NCBI GenBank assembly: GCA_945872795.1
Contig: CAMCAZ010000024.1
Span: 1 to 47,175, forward strand
Length of the DNA: 47,175 nt
Origin: Chryseobacterium gleum
GTDB lineage: Bacteria; Bacteroidota; Bacteroidia; Flavobacteriales_F; PHOS-HE28
Reading direction: 5' to 3'
Positions 1 through 7,419 of the stretch are shown piece by piece. Every line of letters starts with the position of its first letter. Positions within the stretch are counted from its first letter, which is position 1. The position numbers were made by a program, and so were the translations under genes. Below the pieces are notes generated by a model. It searched no databases and was not told the origin of the DNA. It saw only the letters and a list, made by a program, of their open reading frames with translations.

Positions 1-659
1 AGGAAGCACTGCGTCTCACGCTGAAGTTGAACTTCGAGATGGACGGCTTCGCGGTCACCACGGCCTCCACAGGCCATGAGGCCATCGAACGGATGCGCGG
101 TGCCCACTTCGACCTGGTCGTCATGGATGTGATGCTTCCCGGTATGGACGGCTATTCCGTTGTGGAGAGCATGCGTTTGGAAGGGGACATCACACCGGTG
201 CTCTTCCTCACCGCCCGCACCGCTCCAGCAGATCGTATCCGGGGGCTGCGAGTAGGGGATGACCACCTGGGTAAGCCCTTTGAACTGGAGGAACTGTTGC
301 TGCGGGTTCAGAAGCTGGTTCAGCGCTCCGGCACCTCCACGACAGCACCGGTCATGACGCAGTATGATTTCGAGGGGAACCACGTGGATTTCAACAGTTA
401 CATGGCCCGTGGAAGGGATGGAGAGACCCGGACCCTGAGCCAGCGGGAGATGATGCTGCTTCGCCTGCTGATCGAGCGGAGCGGTGAGGTGGTCTCGCGG
501 GAGGAGATCCTGCAGAAGGTCTGGGGATACAACGTATTCCCCACCACCCGCACCGTCGATAATTTCATCGTGGCCTTCCGCAAGTACTTCGAACTGGATC
601 CACGATCACCGCGGCATTTCCACTCCATCCGTGGGGTCGGGTATAAGTTCACCCCCTGA
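1..659 (+). CDS. OmpR/PhoB-family response regulator, 5' partial
   Basis: This is a two-component DNA-binding response regulator. The reading frame is already open at base 3, so the start codon and the N-terminal acidic pair lie outside the window; the TTG at 27 is internal. The receiver part shows the phospho-acceptor Asp in the 'VVMDVMLPGMDG' block, followed by 'LFLTART' and the conserved Lys in 'GKPFELEELL'. A winged-helix effector domain follows, from 'LSQREMMLLRLL' through 'TVDNFIVAFRKYF' to the closing 'IRGVGYKF'. The usual GADDY loop reads VGDDH here. The partner histidine kinase is not visible and may lie upstream. Family assignment is firm; the regulated genes cannot be inferred. Confidence 0.93.
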   Translation, partial: EALRLTLKLNFEMDGFAVTTASTGHEAIERMRGAHFDLVVMDVMLPGMDGYSVVESMRLEGDITPVLFLTARTAPADRIRGLRVGDDHLGKPFELEELLLRVQKLVQRSGTSTTAPVMTQYDFEGNHVDFNSYMARGRDGETRTLSQREMMLLRLLIERSGEVVSREEILQKVWGYNVFPTTRTVDNFIVAFRKYFELDPRSPRHFHSIRGVGYKFTP

Positions 660-769
660 AGATTTTTTCAAAGCAGGAGGCAACCCTGCTCGTAAGGCTT
701 CGTCATCCTTACAACAAGGTCATCTTCCTGGCCTTGGACTGGTTCCATATTTCCTTGCAGGTTACCGCG

Positions 770-800
770 CAGGGGTCCGAAAGGACCCCTGTTCGGTTTT
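770..800 (+). terminator. Hairpin with GAAA loop, probable terminator
   Basis: A perfect 9-bp stem (CAGGGGTCC at 770-778, GGACCCCTG at 783-791) closes on a GAAA tetraloop and is followed by a T-rich stretch. It sits 110 bases after the response regulator stop and before the promoter-like box of the next gene. It probably ends the regulator transcript. A leader RNA element is a weaker alternative. Confidence 0.6.
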
Positions 801-830
801 GCGGACTTTTCCAACACCAGGTAGGTTCTG

Positions 831-861
831 TTTGCTATCGGTCCGTGAACCCATTAACTTG
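831..861 (+). promoter_or_regulatory. Candidate Bacteroidota-type promoter
   Basis: TTTG at 831-834 is separated by 20 bases from TAACTTG at 855-861. This approximates the Bacteroidota consensus TTTG-N19-TAnnTTTG. It lies 74 bases before the ATG of the T9SS cargo gene and after the hairpin at 770-791. The -7 box is imperfect. Confidence 0.35.
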
Positions 862-934
862 CGCGTCGGATGAATCGAGAACGTTCGATGTGAAGGAACG
901 GGCCGGTCCCCCCAACTACCAATCCACCCAACCC

Positions 935-1708
935 ATGAAACGTAGTCTTTCCCTCTTCGCATCGGTCGCCTCGGCTTCCGTACTGTCGCTGTCGATGCTG
1001 GCACAGAGCCCTGTTGACATCGGCATGTACCGGAACGGCGAATCGCTGGATGTCTATGTCCGGCCACAGGCGGATTTTGACGGCATCGTATCGTCCTTGG
1101 TATTCACGATCCGCTGGGACAGTTCCACCGGGGCTGCCCTGGGCACCATGGCCCAGGAGGGTCCAGCTTCACAGTACATCCCCACCATGAAGTCCGGTAA
1201 CGTGCGCGAAGTGGGTTCGCAGCGTTACCAGGTCTATGCAGGCTTCGGCATGACGCCCATGAACTCCGCTGGCTCGGTATGGCAGGCTGGCAAGGAGTAC
1301 CTGGTCGCCACCATCCCGGTGACCGGCAAGGGTGATTTTGAACTCGTGAACGACGCCTGGACCTCGGAGGCGAAGAACAATGCGAACTTCTACCTGGCAC
1401 TGGGCGGTTCCGATCGTACGGGCGGCATCTACAAGAGCCTGGCATCTGCTGAGGAGGACGGTGGCGTGGTGGTGCTGCCGAACCCCAACAATGGTCAGTT
1501 CGCGTTCACTTTTACCAACAATGCCCCCATGGACATCACCGTGGAGATCCTGAACGCCCTGGGCCAGTCGGTCTTCACGGATGCCATAACCGGCTTCGAA
1601 GGGACCTATCGTCGGGAAATGGACCTGACCGCCCAGAGCAACGGGGTGTACTACCTGCGCCTGAAGCGTGGCGAGGTCACCACCACGCACAAGATCGTCT
1701 ATAAGTGA
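935..1708 (+). CDS. Secreted protein with T9SS type A sorting domain
   Basis: The protein has 257 residues. The ATG at 935 is chosen because it begins a clean signal peptide (MKRSLSLFASVASASVLSLSMLAQ); the frame is open further upstream without signal-like sequence. The central part, rich in beta-strand-type sequence, matches no family I can name. The last 75 or so residues are a typical T9SS type A sorting domain: 'LPNPNNGQF', then a strand with 'ILNALGQSVF', then 'SNGVYYLRLKRGEVTTTHKIVYK'. It is therefore probably exported by Sec and passed through the outer membrane by the type IX system, with the tail removed on anchoring. It is monocistronic, with a strong terminator after it. Confidence 0.88.
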   Translation: MKRSLSLFASVASASVLSLSMLAQSPVDIGMYRNGESLDVYVRPQADFDGIVSSLVFTIRWDSSTGAALGTMAQEGPASQYIPTMKSGNVREVGSQRYQVYAGFGMTPMNSAGSVWQAGKEYLVATIPVTGKGDFELVNDAWTSEAKNNANFYLALGGSDRTGGIYKSLASAEEDGGVVVLPNPNNGQFAFTFTNNAPMDITVEILNALGQSVFTDAITGFEGTYRREMDLTAQSNGVYYLRLKRGEVTTTHKIVYK

Positions 1709-1730
1709 TCGCTTTCGATCCCTTGAACGG

Positions 1731-1762
1731 AAAGCCGCCTGATCGGGCGGCTTTCTTCTTTT
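1731..1762 (+). terminator. Rho-independent terminator
   Basis: A perfect 9-bp stem (AAAGCCGCC at 1731-1739, GGCGGCTTT at 1746-1754) with a 6-base loop is followed by TCTTCTTTT. It lies 22 bases after the T9SS cargo stop and before the convergent end of the minus-strand nuclease gene. Confidence 0.85.
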
Positions 1763-1774
1763 CATGCGATCAGT

Positions 1775-4495
1775 TCAGGCCAGGCAGCAGGCGCAGTACT
1801 CGCTCTCCGGGTCGTGTTCAAAGGGGAGGCTGCTGACCATGACCTCATTCGTGAGGGTGGTGAGCAGTTCGGTCAGTTCATCAAAGTGTCCGCGACCGAT
1901 GATCTCCGATCCGCCGAGTTCCAGATAAAGACCGGATGCCTGCGATGCCCGTTGCAGGGGCACGATCCCTGCGCATAGACGCTCACATTCCGGGTCGTTG
2001 GCCATGTACATCCAGGCGTAGATGAGCAGTTGAAGCGCGTGGCGTTGGTCGCTGCCCAAGGCCTCGCGGCTCACCTGCTTCAAACTGAGCGAACGTTCCT
2101 TCACGGACCCGGTCTTCAGGTCCATGATGTGGATCACGCCATCGCGCCGGTCGATCCGGTCACAGCGCCCTTTGAGCCGTATCCCGTTGGGCAGCACCCC
2201 GCTCAGTTCCGTCTCCAGTGCCAAGGGGATCACCTGCGCACCCTTTTCATAGCGCTCGGCCTCCGTCCGGATATGTTCGATCACGGCCTTGCTGGCCATG
2301 TCCAGACGCAGCCGATGGTGACCCGTTTCCAGGGTCTCCAAGGGTGCGCTCAACGCCAGTCGCTGGGCGAGCATGGGCCGCACCTGCCCGGTCCAGGCCC
2401 GCATACTTTCGGGGTCGAGCACCTTGCCTAAAAAAGGCGTGGCCAGGTCCTGCAGCACGCCATGCACGGCCTCGCCCAGCACATCGCTCCCCAATTTTCC
2501 GGTCCGCTCCTCCGGTGCGTCGATGCCCAGGATGTAGGTGAAGTAATAGTCCAACGGACAGCGCAGCCAGGTCCCCAGCCCGGAAGGGGAGAGTCCCCGG
2601 GTGGCCAGTTGTTCCAGTCGTTCGGCGATGGCGGGCGATCGCTCCACCCGGATGGTGGCTGCCCCGCGCGGGGAGCGTTGGAGGGCCACCGTACCATGCT
2701 CGCAACGCGTTCTGGAGATGGGCACGAGTTCATATTCCCACTGGGCGATGTAGCGCGTGGGTTCATCCGCTTCCACCGAGCCGCCCACGTCGGAGACGAG
2801 CGTGATGTCCTGGGCCTGGTGAAGGAGTCGATGCACGTGGTAGGCCGTGATCGCCTCACTGTCCGCCCGCAGCGGCAAACCGTAGGCCCGGCGCACGTCG
2901 AAGGGGATGTAGCTCTGCTGCACGGAGCCCTGTGGCAGGGTGCCTTCGTTGGCGCCGAGCACCAGCATGCGGTCCATGTCGATGGCGCGTGTTTCCAGGA
3001 AACCCATCACCTGAAGGCCTTTGATCGGGTCGCCATAGAAACCGATCTGTTCGTCGCCGAGAAGGCGTTCGCGGATGCGGCAGTGCTCGGCCAGGTCATC
3101 GCTGGCGCCGTGGTATGCTTGCAGCGCCTGGTCCAGATGGTCCTGAAGGCTCGACATGCGGAAGATCTGTTCGGCGGCCAAGGCCTGATCGCCGGAGGTG
3201 GCCAGGGCCCATTGGAACAGGAGGGTCAGGGCCTCTTGAAGGACGCGGGCGGATAGTGCCTCCCGCATGACCGCGAGGTGGTCCATGCCCAATTCAGCCG
3301 CATGGGCCTCCAAGATGGCCAGGGATATCCCCGGCTGATCGATCCGGGAGAGCCGATGGACCAGCGCCCGGGTGCGCTGTCCCTGATCAAGGAAAGGATG
3401 GTTGATCAGCTTCAGGAGCGCATCCAAGGGGAGGGGGCCACCGTCGCCCCGGATAATGAGCAGGTCCAGGAACGCATCCACCAGGCCATGGACGGGCAGC
3501 GCGGAAAGTGGAACACCCATGGTGATGTTCACCGGTGCGAGGCTGCTGGGCATGGCCTCCAACAGGGGCATCAGCAGGTCCTCGTCGGCAAGCACCACGG
3601 TGGTGCGGTCGCGCTCCTCGTCGGACATGGCCTCCAGCTGCTGGGCGGCATAGCGGGCCTGACTGATACGGTCCGGCACCTGCACGGCGTGTATCCGGCG
3701 TTCGTTCTTCAGGGTGCCGTCGCCGGGCGGGATCACTCCGGCCCCCAGGTCGGCGATGGACCGCCGGATGAAGCGGCCGGCTTCGTGGGATGGGTTGTCG
3801 AGGTAATAGTGGTCAGTATCCCAGGCGACCTGGAGCACGCCCCTTTTCTGGAGCGACCTCATTACGCTGGTGCTCGCGGGCTCCAGGGCATTCAGGCCCA
3901 CGCACCAGACCATGTCCCAAGGCAATGTGGTCGTGGTCGGCAGGGCTTCGGCAGCCTTTCGGGCGATCCATCCCGAGGTGCCCAGCCCTCGCTCCTCCAT
4001 GGCCTGATGGAGCTGGCGGTGCATGGTCCCCGTGTTGCGCCAATGGTCCAGCAGCCGGTGCTGGCCGGGGCTCAGGTCCTCGCCGAGCGCTAGGCTCCAC
4101 GCATCGATGCCCTCAAAGGCCCGCAGGTCACGGTAGAGATCGTCGAGGTCGAGCAGGTGTGAATCCACTTCGCTCATGTCCCTTAGCACCACGGGGGCCC
4201 ACTGAAGGAAGGTGCTCAAGGGTTCGGCCGAGGCCTGCGCCACGGCGCGATGCACCTGGTGCAGCATCAGCAGCATGTCCATGGACCTGCCTTGTTCCAG
4301 TCCGGTGAGACGCCCCATGAATCCGCCCATGTCCAGCATGTCAGGGCTCCAGAGGGCGGCACCGGCATGCCGGGCGAGGTACCTTCGCAGGTGAAGGCCG
4401 GCACGCTGACCGGGCAATACCACGGCGACCCTTCCGAGGTCCCTGCCGTGGTGGTGCAGCAGTGCTTGGGCCGTACGATCCAGAAATGAGCTCAT
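1775..4495 (-). CDS. AddB-like PD-(D/E)XK nuclease of a double-strand-break repair complex
   Basis: The protein has 906 residues and resembles the AddB-like inactivated-helicase/nuclease proteins of Bacteroidota. The N-terminus ('VAVVLPGQRAGLHLRRYL') has the AddB-type layout but no Walker A motif. The C-terminal nuclease starts near residue 630 ('SGLGTWLRCPLDYYF', whose Cys is an iron-sulfur ligand in AddB). It carries the catalytic Asp and Lys around residues 780-792 ('GRCDRIDRRDG', 'IMDLKTGS'). The C-terminus ends in CACCLA, so the CxxC part of the iron-sulfur motif can be drawn but the final Cys of the family is missing. The ATG at 4495 is preferred over a TTG two codons upstream. The likely partner is the AddA-like helicase at 7416-10535. 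The ATG shares bases with that of the divergent gene at 4494. Confidence 0.88.
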   Translation of the reverse strand: MSSFLDRTAQALLHHHGRDLGRVAVVLPGQRAGLHLRRYLARHAGAALWSPDMLDMGGFMGRLTGLEQGRSMDMLLMLHQVHRAVAQASAEPLSTFLQWAPVVLRDMSEVDSHLLDLDDLYRDLRAFEGIDAWSLALGEDLSPGQHRLLDHWRNTGTMHRQLHQAMEERGLGTSGWIARKAAEALPTTTTLPWDMVWCVGLNALEPASTSVMRSLQKRGVLQVAWDTDHYYLDNPSHEAGRFIRRSIADLGAGVIPPGDGTLKNERRIHAVQVPDRISQARYAAQQLEAMSDEERDRTTVVLADEDLLMPLLEAMPSSLAPVNITMGVPLSALPVHGLVDAFLDLLIIRGDGGPLPLDALLKLINHPFLDQGQRTRALVHRLSRIDQPGISLAILEAHAAELGMDHLAVMREALSARVLQEALTLLFQWALATSGDQALAAEQIFRMSSLQDHLDQALQAYHGASDDLAEHCRIRERLLGDEQIGFYGDPIKGLQVMGFLETRAIDMDRMLVLGANEGTLPQGSVQQSYIPFDVRRAYGLPLRADSEAITAYHVHRLLHQAQDITLVSDVGGSVEADEPTRYIAQWEYELVPISRTRCEHGTVALQRSPRGAATIRVERSPAIAERLEQLATRGLSPSGLGTWLRCPLDYYFTYILGIDAPEERTGKLGSDVLGEAVHGVLQDLATPFLGKVLDPESMRAWTGQVRPMLAQRLALSAPLETLETGHHRLRLDMASKAVIEHIRTEAERYEKGAQVIPLALETELSGVLPNGIRLKGRCDRIDRRDGVIHIMDLKTGSVKERSLSLKQVSREALGSDQRHALQLLIYAWMYMANDPECERLCAGIVPLQRASQASGLYLELGGSEIIGRGHFDELTELLTTLTNEVMVSSLPFEHDPESEYCACCLA

Positions 4496-4766
4496 GAGCA
4501 ACGGGGTTGAAGATACGGGTACCCAAGCGGTGGACCACTGGCCTCAGTTCAGGCGCATGGTGGATGGCCGTCACTATTACAACGTGTTATCACCGGGCCA
4601 TTTCCTGGAGCTCCAGGCAGTTGGACGGCGTTGGGTGCTGCACGAAGTGCTGGCCACGGCCTATCCGGAGATGCTCAGGGTGCAGGAGATGCTGCAATGC
4701 CTGGAAGGACGTTATGAAGCAGTGAGCGAGGACGATTGGATGGAGCGCTTTGAACAGGTCGGTTGA
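4494..4766 (+). CDS. Small hypothetical protein, 90 residues
   Basis: I do not recognise this family. The protein is acidic to neutral, without signal peptide or membrane segment, and has aromatic-rich 'RHYYNVLSPGHFLELQ' and 'RRWVLHEVLAT' stretches suggesting a small folded domain. The ATG at 4494 overlaps the ATG of the divergent AddB-like gene in the four bases CATG (4493-4496). An internal ATG at 4560 would give 68 residues and avoid this overlap. Coding is supported by protein-like composition; no ribosome-binding site decides the start. The type B PKD gene follows 82 bases downstream. Confidence 0.6.
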   Translation: MSNGVEDTGTQAVDHWPQFRRMVDGRHYYNVLSPGHFLELQAVGRRWVLHEVLATAYPEMLRVQEMLQCLEGRYEAVSEDDWMERFEQVG

Positions 4767-4848
4767 AGGGGTGTTCTGAGAGGGGAAGTAGGTCAGCCCG
4801 AACAATGGGGCAACCTTACACCCTACCTTACCGTCGTCTTTCCAGTTC

Positions 4849-6963
4849 ATGCGCTCCCTCCTCGCTTTGGTCCTGATGGTATTCTGCGTAACGGCAGAGG
4901 CTACGCACATCATCGGCGGGAACATGTACTACGACCATCTGGGGGGCAACCAGTACCGGGTGACCTTGGTATTGTACCGTGATTGTGGCCCGGACAACGC
5001 GAACAATACCGGTTTCGACACTGCGGCGCAGTTGGCAGTGTACAATTCAAGCGGGGTGCAGGTCACGTCGGCCAGTGTGGCTTTTGCGGGCGAGGTGCCG
5101 GTCCCGGTCGAACTGAACGACCCCTGCCTCACCGCGCCCCCCACCGTTTGTGTCCGGACCGCGGTGTATCAGGAGGTGTTCAACCTTCCGCCCATCGCCG
5201 GCGGTTACACCATCAGTTACCAACGCTGCTGCCGCACCCCGTCCATGGTGAACCTGACAGGTCAGCAGGGCCTGACGTGTACCGCCTCCATCCCGGGTCC
5301 GCCGTTGTCTGTGAACAGTTCACCGCGCTTCAGCGACCTGCCCACCGTGGCGCTCTGCATCGGACGGGACGTCACCATCGACTTCTCGGCTACCGATCCG
5401 GACGGCGATCAATTGGTGTATGGCTTGTGCGCCCCCTTCATCGGTGGTTCGGCCGGAGATCCGGCACCGTTCCCGACGGCACCACCCTACCAGACGGTGA
5501 GCTATGGTCCGGGGTATTCAGCGGGCCAGCCACTGGATTCGGACCCTCCGATGTCCATCGATCCGGCCACCGGGGCACTCACCGTCAGTCCCACCTTGCA
5601 GGGTGTGTTCACCGTGGGCATCTGCGTCACCGAGATCCGGAACGGACAGGTGGTGGGAGAGACGCGCGGCGATTTCCTCTTCAAGGTGGTGGTGTGTGAT
5701 GCGACTGTGACCGCGAGCGTGGCCGAGCAGGGTGAAGGAGCACTGTGCGTGGGTCTCACCCAGTCCTTCGTGAACGAAAGCGAGAATGCGACCTTCTGGT
5801 CTTGGGATTTCGGTGATCCGGGCACCTTGGACGATGTATCCAATGAACAGGCGCCCGTTTGGACCTACGCACAGCCCGGGACTTACACCGTCCAGCTCAT
5901 CGCCAATCCCGGACAACCCTGTGCCGACACGAGTTTTCAGGTCTACGAGATGCAGGCTCCACTGGACATTTTCTTTCCCCGTCCGGCCATTCGTTGTCCC
6001 GGACAGGAGGCCGAGTTCGTGGCGTCCGGGGTCTTCGGTCCCAATACGATCTTCACGTGGGACCTCGGGCCGGTGGGCACGCCGTCGACAGCGACCGGGC
6101 AGATCACCAGCTCACAGTTCCTGGAGGTCGGCGTGCATCCAATCACATTGACGGGAGTGGATGGTGCGTGCAGCGATACCTACACGGATTCCGTGGTGGT
6201 GTTTCCCTGGCCGGTGATCGGCTTCATCAATGACCCGGAAGTGTGTGTCGGTGGTGATCTCGCCTTCGCCAGCACTTCTACGGCGGCCACGGCACTGCGC
6301 TATGCCTGGGAGTTGGGGGATGGAAGCACGTACACGGACAGCGCCTTCATCCATCGCTATGAGGGTGCCGGGAACTATGCCGTTTCACTCACCATTGCCA
6401 CGGACAGTGGATGCGTCGCCGAACTGGCCATGGACGCGCCCGCCTTGGTGCGCGTGCATCCGAACCCTGTCGCGGCGTTCACGGCGCTTCCCGCCGAGGT
6501 GAGCCTGATGGATCCCGTGGTCCGGATAGAGGACTATGCCGAAGGGGCTGTGGAATGGTCGTATACCGTGGAGAACGAGGAGTATGTCACCCCCGGGTTC
6601 GGGCATGAGTTCGAGGATGGTGGCCAGTTTCCGATCGTTCAGCGGGTGTTCACCGAGCACGGCTGTTCCGATTCGACGATCCGTGTCGTCACCGTGAGCG
6701 ACCACCTGGTCTATGTGCCGAACACCTTCACCCCGGATGGTGACGGGATCAACGATACCTGGGCTCCGTCCGTGCGGGGGGCGCGCCTGTTCGAGCTGCG
6801 CCTGTTCGACCGTTGGGGGCGTGAAGTGTTCAGCACCACGGATCCGCGTGCCGTGTGGTCCGGAGATGGTGAGGAACAGGGGGTCTACCACTACACCCTT
6901 TGGTTGGCGGAGTTCGGTGCCTACCGCAAGGAGTACAGCGGCCACGTGACCCTGTTACGCTGA
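4849..6963 (+). CDS. PKD-domain surface protein with T9SS type B (gliding-motility-type) sorting domain
   Basis: The protein has 704 residues with a signal peptide (MRSLLALVLMVFCVTAEA). The mature start 'THIIGGNMYYDHLGGNQYRV' is the opening typical of a large family of Bacteroidota surface proteins. The first 280 residues form a conserved beta-rich, Cys-containing region. PKD-like units follow, marked by 'WSWDFGD', 'FTWDLG' and 'YAWELGDGS'. The C-terminus is a type B sorting domain: 'VPNTFTPDGDGINDTW', then 'ELRLFDRWGREVF', then 'YSGHVTLLR'. A cell-surface or secreted role through the type IX system is inferred. The stop overlaps the convergent acetyltransferase gene by nine bases. Confidence 0.9.
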   Translation: MRSLLALVLMVFCVTAEATHIIGGNMYYDHLGGNQYRVTLVLYRDCGPDNANNTGFDTAAQLAVYNSSGVQVTSASVAFAGEVPVPVELNDPCLTAPPTVCVRTAVYQEVFNLPPIAGGYTISYQRCCRTPSMVNLTGQQGLTCTASIPGPPLSVNSSPRFSDLPTVALCIGRDVTIDFSATDPDGDQLVYGLCAPFIGGSAGDPAPFPTAPPYQTVSYGPGYSAGQPLDSDPPMSIDPATGALTVSPTLQGVFTVGICVTEIRNGQVVGETRGDFLFKVVVCDATVTASVAEQGEGALCVGLTQSFVNESENATFWSWDFGDPGTLDDVSNEQAPVWTYAQPGTYTVQLIANPGQPCADTSFQVYEMQAPLDIFFPRPAIRCPGQEAEFVASGVFGPNTIFTWDLGPVGTPSTATGQITSSQFLEVGVHPITLTGVDGACSDTYTDSVVVFPWPVIGFINDPEVCVGGDLAFASTSTAATALRYAWELGDGSTYTDSAFIHRYEGAGNYAVSLTIATDSGCVAELAMDAPALVRVHPNPVAAFTALPAEVSLMDPVVRIEDYAEGAVEWSYTVENEEYVTPGFGHEFEDGGQFPIVQRVFTEHGCSDSTIRVVTVSDHLVYVPNTFTPDGDGINDTWAPSVRGARLFELRLFDRWGREVFSTTDPRAVWSGDGEEQGVYHYTLWLAEFGAYRKEYSGHVTLLR

Positions 6964-7419
6964 GGCCTGACCTTCGGCCCTGCGCATGTCCACGTGCGGG
7001 ATGCCGTCCAGATCATAGTCCGCACCGGTCCGCTCATAGCCATGGGCTGCATAGAACCCCTCCAAATGGGCCTGTGCAGCAAGTTCCGAGCGACGTGATC
7101 CATGAATGCGATGCAGGGCGTCCAACGCGTTCGTCATCAGTTCATGCGCCAGCCCTTTGCCGCGGAGGGCAGGATGCACCACCACTCGGCCGATGTGCGG
7201 TAATCCACCATGTTCGGGTGGAAGGATGCGGGCACAGGCCATCAGTCGGCCTTCCTCATCATGTCCCAGCACGTGATGCGCGTTGAGGTCCAGCCCGTCC
7301 AGTTCGGCATAGGGGCAGTTCTGCTCCACCACGAAGACATCCACCCGCAAGCGGATCAGTTCGTACAGCTCACGCGCTGACAGTTCATCCAATGTGCGGA
7401 TCGTCCAGTTCATGGTCAT
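6955..7419 (-). CDS. GNAT N-acetyltransferase, ElaA-like
   Basis: The protein has 154 residues. The N-terminus ('YELIRLRVDVFVVEQNCPY') and the central 'ARILPP' and 'IGRVVVHPALRGKGLAHELM' segments match the ElaA branch of GNAT acetyltransferases. The last of these is the acetyl-CoA-binding motif A, with GKG in its R/QxxGxG position. The substrate is unknown. The ATG at 7419 overlaps the TGA of the helicase gene as ATGA, so translation is probably coupled to it. An ATG two codons on is less likely. Confidence 0.88.
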   Translation of the reverse strand: MTMNWTIRTLDELSARELYELIRLRVDVFVVEQNCPYAELDGLDLNAHHVLGHDEEGRLMACARILPPEHGGLPHIGRVVVHPALRGKGLAHELMTNALDALHRIHGSRRSELAAQAHLEGFYAAHGYERTGADYDLDGIPHVDMRRAEGQASA

